From assembly GCA_045589695.1 (NCBI GenBank), contig JAZNPP010000069.1, forward strand, positions 1-45,018: a DNA stretch of 45,018 nucleotides, written 5' to 3'. Shown here in pieces: positions 16,894-24,918 of the stretch; the first letter of the stretch is position 1; each line of letters begins with the position of its first letter. Origin of the DNA: HGM04593 sp045589695. Its GTDB lineage: Bacteria > Bacteroidota > Bacteroidia > Bacteroidales > Bacteroidaceae. A model generated the notes under the pieces. It did not search any database. It had not been told where the DNA came from and worked only from the letters and a program-made list of their open reading frames with translations. The position numbers and the translations under genes are program-made.

Positions 16894-17727
16894 TTACTTC
16901 TTAAGGTTGTATTTTGTCAAGATGTCAAGGAGGGTGATTGAAGAATCCTCCATGTCAGCTACGATAGACTCGATCTTGGTGAGGATAAAGTTGTAGAACA
17001 CCTGAAGAACAAGAGCAACGATAATACCATAGATTGTTGTAATAAGAGCCACCTTCATACCACCGGCAACGATAGTCGGAGAGATATCGCCCTTCTGCTG
17101 GATTTCGTCGAATGACATGACCATACCGATCACGGTACCCAAGAATCCGAGTGACGGAGCCATTGCGATGAAAAGTGTAATCCATGAACAGCCCTTCTCG
17201 AGTTCTGAAGACTGAAGGCTACCGTAAGAAACTACAGAACGCTCAACCGTCTCAAGACCCTCGTCGATACGGAGAAGACCCTGGTAGCAGATAGCGGCAA
17301 CGGGACCGGCCGTGTTGCGGCAGATAGTCTTAGCACCCTCAACGTCGTTCTTAGAAAGAGCTTCAGCGATAGCTTCCATAAGTTTCTTCGCGTCTACCTT
17401 CGCCATGCTCAAATAGATTATACGCTCAACGCAGAATGCAAGACCGATAACCATAGCGACAGCAACAAGCGCCATAAACTCAGCGCCACCCTCGATGAAT
17501 TTAGTCTTAAGAGCCTTGTGAACGCCGGCAGTCTCAGCGGCCTCTACAACTTCGGCAGGAGCCTCAGCGGGAGCTTCAACTTCAGCAGGAGCCTCAGCAG
17601 CTACTGCATCTTCTGTACTCTGAACTGTATCAACAGGAGCGGCCTCAACTGCATCCTGAGCATAAACTTGGGTTGCACCGAATGTGAACATACCCATCAT
17701 TGCAACGATTGCAAAAAGCTTTTTCAT
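16894..17727 (-). CDS. exbB: ExbB/TolQ/MotA family proton channel with signal peptide and Ala/Glu/Pro-rich N-terminus
   Basis: The 277-residue protein has the MotA/TolQ/ExbB channel domain at about residues 80-270, with three membrane helices and the typical APSLGFLGTVIGMVMSF motif followed by a helix containing ALITTIYGIIVAL. It is preceded by a signal-peptide-like N-terminus (MKKLFAIVAMMGMFTFGATQVYAQ) and roughly 45 residues of Ala/Glu/Pro-rich sequence (for example EAPAEVEAPAEAPAEV) that would lie in the periplasm. It heads an operon with the four-helix protein and two exbD genes. No promoter box is seen in the 50 bases separating it from tRNA-Ser, so read-through from the tRNA is possible. 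Confidence 0.9.
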   Translation of the reverse strand: MKKLFAIVAMMGMFTFGATQVYAQDAVEAAPVDTVQSTEDAVAAEAPAEVEAPAEAPAEVVEAAETAGVHKALKTKFIEGGAEFMALVAVAMVIGLAFCVERIIYLSMAKVDAKKLMEAIAEALSKNDVEGAKTICRNTAGPVAAICYQGLLRIDEGLETVERSVVSYGSLQSSELEKGCSWITLFIAMAPSLGFLGTVIGMVMSFDEIQQKGDISPTIVAGGMKVALITTIYGIIVALVLQVFYNFILTKIESIVADMEDSSITLLDILTKYNLKK

Positions 17728-17777
17728 TGTGTGTAAATTTTAGAATTAGTATATTAAGTTAATTTATTCAAACATTG

Positions 17778-17865
17778 CGGAAAGAGGGGGATTCGAACCC
17801 CCGATACGCTTTTGACGTATACACGCTTTCCAGGCGTGCCTCTTCAACCGCTCGAGCACCTTTCC
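17778..17865 (-). tRNA. tRNA-Ser (anticodon GGA)
   Basis: The minus strand folds as a class II tRNA of 88 bases. The acceptor stem GGAAAGG pairs with TCTTTCC, followed by discriminator G73. The anticodon arm reads CGCCTGGAAAGCG with anticodon GGA, there is a long variable arm (TATACGTCAAAAGCGTATC), and the T arm is GGGGGTTCGAATCCCCC. CCA is not encoded. The long variable arm and anticodon both give serine. It is 50 bases upstream of exbB on the same strand. Confidence 0.97.
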
Positions 17866-18124
17866 TTAAGTCAAGTCAATAGCTATTCGGGTTGCAAGTT
17901 ACAACTTTTTTTGCAAAGCAACACTCTATTCCACGGCAAAAGTAACTTTTTTTTTCAAATCATTAAATATTTCTCAAAAAATGATTGTACCTATTTTGAG
18001 AAAATTCAAAATATAAGGTTTTTTAACAATTATCAAACCTTTAAAATACAAAAGTTGTAAAAAGGTGCGAAGCATTAGGAATAATTCGCTACCTTTGTAT
18101 AAAAAGCTATACCCGGCATAACTG
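17866..18124. promoter_or_regulatory. Divergent AT-rich promoter region, tRNA-Ser / lpxK
   Basis: The 259 bases hold no gene. On the plus strand TACCTTTG at 18090-18097 is a -7 box 28 bases before the lpxK ATG. On the minus strand TACTTTTG at 17937-17944 could serve tRNA-Ser, about 70 bases upstream of its 5' end. The remainder is rich in A and T runs. Confidence 0.45.
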
Positions 18125-19192
18125 ATGAAGAAAAAGAGAGGCTTCGTTAAGATATTGGCAGACCTTATCAACCCCTATTCTTGGGTTACGGCCGCAAGAA
18201 ACTGGATGTTCGATAAAGGGCTCATAAAGAGCCATGCGTTCGGCGTGCCCACAGTCTGCGTCGGCAATATCACAGTAGGCGGCACAGGCAAAACGCCGCA
18301 TACCGAATACATTGTCAAGCTTTTTCAGGACAGAATTGCCACCGCTGTGTTGAGCCGAGGGTACGGCAGAAAGAGTAAAGGATTTGCGGTTGCAGGCATT
18401 GACACGCCGGCAGAGATGATTGGCGACGAACCGTTCCAGATAAAGAACAAATTCAGTGACACTGTTGTTGCTGTTTGCGAAAAGCGTGCCGACGGCATAA
18501 AGAGAATTACAGAAGAGTTCAGGAACACAAGGCTTGTACTGCTTGACGACGCTTTTCAGCACAGGCATGTAAAGGCAGGGCTCAACATTCTGTTGATTGA
18601 CAGCCGGCGACCAGTATGGAATGACTGCATATTGCCGTTCGGGCGGCTGCGAGAGAGCGCAAAAGGGATAAAGCGGGCCGACATTGTCATATTCACAAAA
18701 TGCGGTTCGCTGACAGCCGAGGAGCGTAAAGAGCATATAAATTACATAAAAAAGAGAAAAGATATACCCGTTTTCTTTTCCGGAATGCGTTACGGCAGGC
18801 TCTACAAGCTTACCGATGCGGAAAAGAACGGAGACATTCAAGGCAAAGAGGTGCTGCTTGTGACAGGAATCGCCAACCCGCAGCCCCTTATGACAGAGGT
18901 AGAGCGGACAAGTTCACGGACAGAACTTGCGGAATACAGCGACCACCACAACTTCACGGCCCGCGACTTTGTTGATATTGAGCGGAAATTCAACGCTCTG
19001 CAAAACGGCAACAGAATCATCGTCACGACCGAGAAAGACGCAGCAAGAATATCCTGTCACAAAGAGGTTCCTGAGGTATTGAAGGAGTATATTTATGTAA
19101 TGCCGATAGAGGTTGAGATTATGTTCAACGAAGAAAAATTGTTTAACCAAATATTAGAAGATTATGTTACAGAAAATTCAAGAGACAGCTGA
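18125..19192 (+). CDS. lpxK: Tetraacyldisaccharide 4'-kinase (lipid A biosynthesis)
   Basis: Phosphorylates the 4' position of the lipid A precursor disaccharide at the inner membrane. The 355 residues are usual for the family. An N-terminal membrane-associating helix (residues about 10-30) is followed by the P-loop-like GGTGKTP at 52-58 in VGNITVGGTGKTPHTEYIV; VLSRGYGRKSKGF, DEPFQI, LLDDAFQHRHVK and VTTEKDAAR are further family signatures. It begins a plus-strand set with pnp, thiL and a small membrane protein; its 3' end overlaps pnp by 29 bases. Confidence 0.96.
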   Translation: MKKKRGFVKILADLINPYSWVTAARNWMFDKGLIKSHAFGVPTVCVGNITVGGTGKTPHTEYIVKLFQDRIATAVLSRGYGRKSKGFAVAGIDTPAEMIGDEPFQIKNKFSDTVVAVCEKRADGIKRITEEFRNTRLVLLDDAFQHRHVKAGLNILLIDSRRPVWNDCILPFGRLRESAKGIKRADIVIFTKCGSLTAEERKEHINYIKKRKDIPVFFSGMRYGRLYKLTDAEKNGDIQGKEVLLVTGIANPQPLMTEVERTSSRTELAEYSDHHNFTARDFVDIERKFNALQNGNRIIVTTEKDAARISCHKEVPEVLKEYIYVMPIEVEIMFNEEKLFNQILEDYVTENSRDS

Positions 19193-19973
19193 ATTCCTCA
19201 GAAGAAAAATGACGACAGCGCCCGAGACGGCCATTATTCTTGGCACAGGACTCGGCAGCCTTGTGAACGAGATTACCGACAAATACGAAATCGAGTACAA
19301 GGACATTCCAAACTTCCCGTTGTCTACCGTAGAAGGCCATTCGGGCAAACTCATATTCGGCAAGCTCGGCAACAAGGAGATTATGGCAATGCAGGGCCGT
19401 TTCCATTTCTACGAAGGCTACTCTATGAAAGAAGTCACATTCCCCGTACGTGTTATGCGCGAGCTCGGAATAAAGACATTGTTCGTGTCGAACGCTGCCG
19501 GCGGCATGAACCCCGAATTCCTTATCGGAGACCTAATGATTATCAATGACCACATCAACTTCTTCCCAGAACACCCGCTGAGAGGAAAGAACATTCCTTA
19601 CGGCGACCGTTTCCCCGACATGAGCGCCGCATACGACAAGGAACTTATCGCTAAGGCGAAAGAGATTGCCGCCGAGAAAGGCATCCGTGTCGTTGAGGGC
19701 GTATATCTCGGCACGCAAGGCCCGACATTCGAGACTCCTGCCGAGTACAGAATGTTCCACCGCATGGGCGGCGACGCTGTCGGCATGTCCACAGTTCCCG
19801 AAGTAATAGTAGCACGTCACTGCGGAATACGTGTTTTCGGTATTTCGGTAATCACAGACCTCGGCGTTGAGGGTATCGTTGTAGAGTGCAGCCACGAGGA
19901 GGTGCAGAAAGCCGCAGACGAAGCACAGCCCAAGATGACTACAATATTCCGCGAGATTATCAACAGAGCATAA
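19164..19973 (+). CDS. Purine nucleoside phosphorylase
   Basis: Cytoplasmic trimeric-type (PNP-I) enzyme that splits purine nucleosides with phosphate into base and ribose-1-phosphate. The 269 residues include AIILGTGLGSLVNEI (phosphate loop), QGRFHFYEGYSMKEV, FVSNAAGGMNPEF, YLGTQGPTFETPAEYRM with the purine-binding glutamate, and DAVGMSTVPEVIVARH. The ATG at 19164 gives the normal N-terminus (MLQKIQETAEFL), so the overlap of 29 bases with the end of lpxK appears genuine and implies coupled translation. Confidence 0.95.
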   Translation: MLQKIQETAEFLRRKMTTAPETAIILGTGLGSLVNEITDKYEIEYKDIPNFPLSTVEGHSGKLIFGKLGNKEIMAMQGRFHFYEGYSMKEVTFPVRVMRELGIKTLFVSNAAGGMNPEFLIGDLMIINDHINFFPEHPLRGKNIPYGDRFPDMSAAYDKELIAKAKEIAAEKGIRVVEGVYLGTQGPTFETPAEYRMFHRMGGDAVGMSTVPEVIVARHCGIRVFGISVITDLGVEGIVVECSHEEVQKAADEAQPKMTTIFREIINRA

Positions 19974-19982
19974 GAGAATAAG

Positions 19983-21026
19983 ATGAATACGACAAAACGT
20001 ACAGAGATCTCTTCGCTCGGCGAGTTCGGACTGATAGAGAGACTTACCGGAAACTTGCCCATGAACAACAAGGAGAGCGTCAAGGGAGCCGGAGACGATG
20101 CCGCCATTCTGCAGTTCGGAAGTGACGAAGAGGTGCTTGTATCAACCGACATGTTCATGGAAGGCGTTCACTTTGACCTTACATACTTTCCGTTGAAGCA
20201 CCTCGGCTACAAAGCCGTCGTGGCGAACATTTCCGACATCTACGCAATGAACGGCACGCCCAAGCAGATAACCGTTTCGCTCGCCCTTAGCCGCAAGTTC
20301 TGCATCGAGGACATCGAAGAGCTTTATTCAGGCATCGAACTCGCATGCAGGCAATACGGCGTGGACATTGTTGGCGGCGACACCACATCGTCCTTGACAG
20401 GCCTCGCCATAAGCGTCACGGCTATCGGCACAGTCACAAAGGGATGTGCGGTAAGACGCGACGGAGCCAAAGAGACGGACCTCATATGCGTGACCGGCAA
20501 CCTCGGCGCGGCATATATGGGACTGCAACTGCTCGAAAGAGAGAAGATCGCCACGGCAGACAAGGATATACAACCCGATTTTCAGGGCAAGGAATATATT
20601 CTTGAGCGTCAGCTGAAGCCAGAAGCACGCAAGGAGGTTTTGGAGAAGCTGTCCGAAGAGAATGTAAAGCCCACCGCGATGATTGACATCAGCGACGGCC
20701 TTTCGTCGGAACTGATGCACATCTGCAAGCAGAGCGGCGTAGGCTGCCGCATCTATGAGGAGCGCATTCCCATAGATTACCAGACAGCCATAATGGCCGA
20801 AGAGCTGAACATGAACGTGACGACGTGCGCCCTTAACGGCGGCGAAGATTTCGAGCTGCTCTTTACCGTTCCTATCGCCGACCACGAGAAGGTTGCGGCA
20901 ATGAAAGAGGTACGCATTATCGGCCATGTCGTAAGTGACAGCATGGGCCTTGCCCTCATCACCCGTGACGGCGTGGAGATGGAGCTGAAGGCGCAGGGCT
21001 GGGTATCAAACAGCGACGGGAAATGA
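19983..21026 (+). CDS. thiL: Thiamine-monophosphate kinase
   Basis: ATP-dependent phosphorylation of thiamine monophosphate to the active cofactor thiamine diphosphate. The 347 residues carry the ATP-grasp-like PurM fold signatures: GAGDDAAIL, STDMFMEGVHFDL, AVVANISDIYAMNG, DIVGGDTTSS, DISDGLSSELMHI and the C-terminal NGGEDFELLFTVP. No TPP riboswitch is apparent upstream. It starts 9 bases after pnp and its stop overlaps the start of the next small gene (ATGA). Confidence 0.96.
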   Translation: MNTTKRTEISSLGEFGLIERLTGNLPMNNKESVKGAGDDAAILQFGSDEEVLVSTDMFMEGVHFDLTYFPLKHLGYKAVVANISDIYAMNGTPKQITVSLALSRKFCIEDIEELYSGIELACRQYGVDIVGGDTTSSLTGLAISVTAIGTVTKGCAVRRDGAKETDLICVTGNLGAAYMGLQLLEREKIATADKDIQPDFQGKEYILERQLKPEARKEVLEKLSEENVKPTAMIDISDGLSSELMHICKQSGVGCRIYEERIPIDYQTAIMAEELNMNVTTCALNGGEDFELLFTVPIADHEKVAAMKEVRIIGHVVSDSMGLALITRDGVEMELKAQGWVSNSDGK

Positions 21027-21241
21027 TAATGCACAATATCATCCAGACGATATTTTTGCTGGCAGGAATCATTGCCCTGCTTGCCTCGCTGTTCAACTGG
21101 AACTGGTTCTTTACAGCCGACAACGCGAGATTTGTCGTCAAGCGGTTAGGAAGAGGCGGCGCCCGCATTGTCTACAGCGTAATAGGCATGGCGTTCATCT
21201 TCGCGGCAATATTCTTCTACTATAAAATTAAAGGATTATAA
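21023..21241 (+). CDS. Small two-helix membrane protein, Imm17-like
   Basis: A 72-residue protein with two predicted membrane helices (about residues 5-25 and 49-67) joined by a short loop NWNWFFTADNARFVVKRLGRGGARI. The WFF...ARFVVK-LGR-GARI pattern resembles proteins annotated as Imm17 family immunity proteins, but I recall this from family appearance only. No toxin gene is nearby; it is coupled to thiL by a 4-base overlap, so a housekeeping membrane role is as likely. An ATG two codons later (21029) could be the true start. Its stop codon lies inside the terminator stem. Confidence 0.6.
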   Translation: MIMHNIIQTIFLLAGIIALLASLFNWNWFFTADNARFVVKRLGRGGARIVYSVIGMAFIFAAIFFYYKIKGL

Positions 21242-21282
21242 TCGTACAGGGCTGCCAATTCGGCAGCCCTGTACGATTATAA
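21236..21282. terminator. Bidirectional terminator between the thiL operon and mrp
   Basis: A 21-bp perfect stem (21236-21256 with 21262-21282) with loop AATTC; the arms contain ATCGTACAGGGCTGCC. It begins within the last codons of the small membrane protein and lies between convergent operons. AT-rich ends on both sides suit termination in both directions. Confidence 0.9.
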
Positions 21283-21294
21283 ATAAAATTTCGT

Positions 21295-22401
21295 CTACTT
21301 GGCGGTTCCAACAATCCTGGTCTTAGGCAACTCCGCATTGCGTTTGTTTGTTTTTTCCACGAGCGCTGCCGCCACCTGTATGAACGCCTGGCCGTCGGGA
21401 CTGTCGGCTTTCATAGCAATAGGGATTCCCTCATCACCGCTCTCGCATATGCTCTGAACAAGAGGTATCTGTCCGATAAGCGGTATGTTATATGCCTCGG
21501 CCATACGTTTGCCGCCCTCTTTGCCGAAAATGTAGTACTTGCTGCCCGGCAATTCGGCCGGTGTGAACCATGCCATATTCTCTATAAGGCCGAGTATGGG
21601 CACAGCCACCTTTTCGTTGATGAACATGTTCACGCCCTTGATAGCCGCTGCAAGCGAAACCTCCTGCGGCGTAGTAACGACCAAAGCGCCGGTAAGGGCG
21701 AGGCATTGCACTATTGTAAGATGTATGTCGCTTGTGCCGGGAGGCAGGTCTATAAGAAAATAGTCGAGTTCGCCCCAGTTCGCGTCCGCTATGAGCTGCT
21801 TCAGAGCGTTGCTCGCCATGCTTCCGCGCCACAGGATAGCCTGTTCGGGATCAACGAAAAAGCCTATTGAAAGTATTTTCACGCCGAATTTTTCGATTGG
21901 CTGAATCAAATCACGGCCGTCGATATTCTCGCTGTAAGGACGCTCGTCCTCTACGCTGAACATCTTAGGTATCGAAGGGCCGAAAATGTCGGCGTCGAGC
22001 AAACCCACCTTATATCCGAGACGCGCGAGCGCTATTGCGAGGTTTGCCGACACTGTAGACTTTCCCACGCCGCCCTTGCCCGATGAAACGGCTATGACAT
22101 TCTTTACCTGCGGCAGGAATTTGCCTACTTCGGGACGGGCGGCCTGACGGCTAACGACCGATATGTTACCCTCAATTTCAACCTCCTTGCCTACATACAT
22201 ATGTATAGCGGCTTCAGCTGATTTCACGACTGAACGGATGAACGGATCGGTAGGTTTTTCAAATATCAGAGAGAAACTCACCTTGTTGCCGTCGATACGG
22301 ATATTGTCGTCTACCATTTCTGCCTCGACAAGGTTTTTTCCGTTGCCGGGATAACGCACCTTTTCAAGCGCTTCAAGTATCAGTTTAGGATATATTGCCA
22401 T
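21295..22401 (-). CDS. Mrp/NBP35-type P-loop ATPase, Fe-S cluster carrier
   Basis: Cytoplasmic ATPase of the Mrp/ApbC group, which carries or delivers Fe-S clusters. The 368 residues consist of an N-terminal MIP18/DUF59-type domain (about 1-90) and a ParA-like ATPase with deviant Walker A GKGGVGKS (108-115), LLDADIFGPSIPKMF and LIDLPPGTSDIHLTI. The CxxC pair usual near the ENMAWF motif in classical Mrp proteins is absent here (ENMAWFTPAELPGS), so cluster ligation may differ. It is the last gene of the ilvE-trmB-Dabb-mrp run. Confidence 0.92.
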   Translation of the reverse strand: MAIYPKLILEALEKVRYPGNGKNLVEAEMVDDNIRIDGNKVSFSLIFEKPTDPFIRSVVKSAEAAIHMYVGKEVEIEGNISVVSRQAARPEVGKFLPQVKNVIAVSSGKGGVGKSTVSANLAIALARLGYKVGLLDADIFGPSIPKMFSVEDERPYSENIDGRDLIQPIEKFGVKILSIGFFVDPEQAILWRGSMASNALKQLIADANWGELDYFLIDLPPGTSDIHLTIVQCLALTGALVVTTPQEVSLAAAIKGVNMFINEKVAVPILGLIENMAWFTPAELPGSKYYIFGKEGGKRMAEAYNIPLIGQIPLVQSICESGDEGIPIAMKADSPDGQAFIQVAAALVEKTNKRNAELPKTRIVGTAK

Positions 22402-22406
22402 AATCT

Positions 22407-22709
22407 TTAAATAATGTAATCGGCCTCGGCACGGCCTTCGGTTATACCTTTGAAATAGCCTGCCACAGCTACATGAGCGGGATGCGCCTTGTAACGCTCC
22501 ATTGCGTCAGCGTCATCAAAGGCACTCACCAGAACGGCATCGTACGCCGTTCCCGCCACGCAGACGTTCACGCCCACCTCAAGAGAGCGTATTTCGGGTA
22601 TTACCCCAACGAGGGCCTCAAGATTTTCTTTAACCCAAAGAGCATGCCGGCGCTTGCTCTTGCCGTCGGCGCCGTCTATAAAACGCCACATTACTACATG
22701 TTTTAACAT
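22407..22709 (-). CDS. Dabb (stress-responsive alpha/beta barrel) domain protein
   Basis: A single-domain 100-residue protein resembling the dimeric alpha-beta barrel (Dabb) family: MLKHVVMWRFIDGADGKSK at the N-terminus, a central strand LEVGVNV, and a C-terminal MERYKAHPAHVAVAGYF. Some family members act in stress responses or as small enzymes, but no catalytic residues can be assigned here. It lies 5 bases upstream of mrp and 7 bases downstream of trmB on the minus strand. Confidence 0.85.
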   Translation of the reverse strand: MLKHVVMWRFIDGADGKSKRRHALWVKENLEALVGVIPEIRSLEVGVNVCVAGTAYDAVLVSAFDDADAMERYKAHPAHVAVAGYFKGITEGRAEADYII

Positions 22710-22716
22710 AACGGTT

Positions 22717-23475
22717 TCATTTGCTTGTTTCCAACGAGCTGCGCTTGCTACGGTTGTAGCTGCGGTACTCGTCGAGTTCTATCTCAACGTTCGGCTCTTC
22801 ATAACACTCCTTCGCAGGAAGATTAAAGGCTATATATTTTATTTTTATGCCTCGCGAGAGCCATTGCGACTCATAATATGTACAAATCTGAAGGGTGTCG
22901 CTCACTTCGGGCCGCCCATGCACGTCGTCAATGCACTCCACCACAGGCAGGCTGTTCACTTCGGTTATATATTTAGTATATGTAAACAGGAAGTTGCTGT
23001 CCGTTTTCAGATGCACGACGGCGTCGGGAGCAAGAATATCTCTGTAACGTGCCAGAAAAAGCGACGATGTGAGCCTCTTGGTAAATTTCTTCATCTGCGG
23101 GTCGGGGAAAGTGAGCCATATCTCGCTTACCTCGCCCTGTTCGAACAGGCGGTCGATTATCTCGATGTTCGTACGCAGGAAGCCGACGTTTGTCAAGCCG
23201 GCCTCTTTAGCCTCGGTCGCTCCTGTCCACATACGCGCGCCCTTTATATCAACGCCAATGAAATTCTTGTCCGGGCAACGTTTCGCAAGGGCAACGGTAT
23301 ATTCGCCCCTGCCGCATCCGAGTTCAAGAACAATGGGATTGTCGTTCTTGAAGAAATTCCTCTTCCAATTGCCTCGCAACGGAAAATCGACATTGTCTAT
23401 CACCGAATAGGGATGTTCGACAACGTTGTCATACGATGCCATGTCGGCAAACTTTTTCAGTTTTCCTTTACCCAT
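22717..23475 (-). CDS. trmB: tRNA (guanine-N7-)-methyltransferase
   Basis: SAM-dependent methylation of G46 in the variable loop of tRNA. Beginning at the ATG at 23475 (MGKGKLKKFADM) it has 252 residues; an in-frame ATG at 23490 would overlap ilvE by 11 bases and looks unnatural. Motifs: VLELGCGRGEYTVALAKR (SAM loop), FIGVDIKGARMWTGA, and SEIWLTFPDPQMKKFTKRL with the PDPxxK element conserved in TrmB. It sits 4 bases after ilvE, with which it is probably co-transcribed. Confidence 0.93.
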   Translation of the reverse strand: MGKGKLKKFADMASYDNVVEHPYSVIDNVDFPLRGNWKRNFFKNDNPIVLELGCGRGEYTVALAKRCPDKNFIGVDIKGARMWTGATEAKEAGLTNVGFLRTNIEIIDRLFEQGEVSEIWLTFPDPQMKKFTKRLTSSLFLARYRDILAPDAVVHLKTDSNFLFTYTKYITEVNSLPVVECIDDVHGRPEVSDTLQICTYYESQWLSRGIKIKYIAFNLPAKECYEEPNVEIELDEYRSYNRSKRSSLETSK

Positions 23476-23479
23476 AGCA

Positions 23480-24502
23480 TCAAATGTCAAGAACAGTTAC
23501 CCAACCGTACGGGTCGGCCACATCGCCATACTGGATAGCGCGCAGCTTCTCATACAGTTTTGTGCATACAGGGCCGGGCTTGCCGTCCTGCGAAAACACG
23601 TATGACTTGCCCGTCTCCAGGTCGTCGATACGCTCGATTGGCGAAATTACCGCCGCTGTACCGCATGCGCCGGCCTCTTCGAACGTAGAGAGTTCCTCTT
23701 CGAGAATCGGACGCACCTCGACGCTCATGCCCATATCCTTCGCTATCTGCTGCAAGCTGCGGTTTGTTATCGAAGGTAGTATCGACGTTGAAAGCGGGGT
23801 CACATAGGTATTGTCCTTAATTCCGATGAAGTTAGCAGCGCCGCACTCATCGATATACTTCTTCTCCTTTGCGTCGAGGTAGAACTCGCATGAATAACCT
23901 TTTTCGTGGGCAAGCTGGTTGGCTCGCAGGCTTGCCGCATAGTTGCCGCCGACCTTGTATTTGCCTGTTCCGAGAGGTGCCGAACGGTCATACTCGCGTA
24001 TTATGACATAGGGGTTAGTCGAGAAACCGCCCTTGAAGTAGGGACCGACAGGAGTAACGAAGATAACGAAGAGATACTCCGAGGCCGGATGAACGCCGAC
24101 CTGAGCGCTTGTGCCGATGAGCAGCGGACGTATATACAACGATGCGCCGCTCTCGTATGGAGGAATGTAATCCTTGTTCAATTCAACGACCTTTGTCACC
24201 ATCCGACGGAACATTTCCACGCTTACCTGAGGCATCAGAATTCCGTCGCACGTGCTTTGCAGACGCTCGGCATTGGCCTCAAGACGGAAAATTCTCACCT
24301 TGCCGTCCTTGCCGCGGAAAGCCTTGAGACCTTCGAAAGCCTCCTGACCATAGTGCAGGCAGGTTGCCGCCATGTGCATATTTATATATTCGTCGGAGCA
24401 TACCTCAATTTCGCCCCACGCACCGTTGCGATAATAGCAACGTACATTGTAGTCGGTCTTTCGGTAACCGAAACCTATATTAGACCAATCCAGATTTTTC
24501 AT
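23480..24502 (-). CDS. ilvE: Branched-chain amino acid aminotransferase
   Basis: PLP enzyme catalysing the final transamination of leucine, isoleucine and valine synthesis. The 340 residues are of the longer class-IV BCAT type. Signatures: HYGQEAFEGLKAFRGKDGKVRIFR, SLYIRPLLIGTSAQVGVHP, PLP lysine K183 in LGTGKYKVGGNYAASL, and DECGAANFIGI and ITNRSLQQIAKDMGM downstream. It heads a minus-strand set (ilvE-trmB-Dabb-mrp). The 205 bases upstream hold no gene. Confidence 0.95.
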   Translation of the reverse strand: MKNLDWSNIGFGYRKTDYNVRCYYRNGAWGEIEVCSDEYINMHMAATCLHYGQEAFEGLKAFRGKDGKVRIFRLEANAERLQSTCDGILMPQVSVEMFRRMVTKVVELNKDYIPPYESGASLYIRPLLIGTSAQVGVHPASEYLFVIFVTPVGPYFKGGFSTNPYVIIREYDRSAPLGTGKYKVGGNYAASLRANQLAHEKGYSCEFYLDAKEKKYIDECGAANFIGIKDNTYVTPLSTSILPSITNRSLQQIAKDMGMSVEVRPILEEELSTFEEAGACGTAAVISPIERIDDLETGKSYVFSQDGKPGPVCTKLYEKLRAIQYGDVADPYGWVTVLDI

Positions 24503-24671
24503 ATTCCTCTTTATTTTTTATTCCGGCTGCGAAGTTACACAATTTGACGGAAAAGAGAAAAATATTATAAAATAAGATGTTCCAGAGAGCAAAATCGATT
24601 ATTCGCCAATTGCCTCGGCCCGGCTTTTATCGTTACGCATTCTAAATTATACGTCACATGTTTCTCCCTCC

Positions 24672-24712
24672 CGTCAATCGTTTGACGTTGCACGTCAATC
24701 GTTCTACGTCAT
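24672..24712. repeat. Short direct repeats downstream of xseB
   Basis: CGTCAATCGTT occurs at 24672-24682 and 24693-24703, giving two imperfect 21-base units; further ACGTCA words flank them at 24650 and 24705. The first unit can also fold as CGTCAA-TCGT-TTGACG. No T-run follows on the xseB strand, so it is not an obvious terminator. Confidence 0.45.
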
Positions 24713-24918
24713 TCCCCTTCAAAATCCTGCAGCAACGTCTTCACATCCTCATCGACTTTGTAAAGTTTCGCACGGCAGAACTCCACGAGCGAGGAAGCCT
24801 CCTTCAACATTGCCGACAGTTTATCGACGTCGATGCCGCCATTCTGAACGGTTCTCATTATCTCTTCGAGACGTTGCATCGCCTGTGAATAACTCATATT
24901 TTCCATATCATGCATCAT
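24709..24918 (-). CDS. xseB: Exodeoxyribonuclease VII small subunit
   Basis: Small helical subunit of exonuclease VII, which degrades single-stranded DNA. The 69 residues include the family pattern YSQAMQRLEEIMRTVQNGGIDVDKLSAML and ASSLVEFCRAKL. The frame opens with two adjacent ATGs at 24918 and 24915, overlapping the end of xseA; an ATG at 24906 (MENMSYSQ) gives a tighter start just after the xseA stop. Multiple subunits assemble on one XseA. Confidence 0.9.
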   Translation of the reverse strand: MMHDMENMSYSQAMQRLEEIMRTVQNGGIDVDKLSAMLKEASSLVEFCRAKLYKVDEDVKTLLQDFEGE

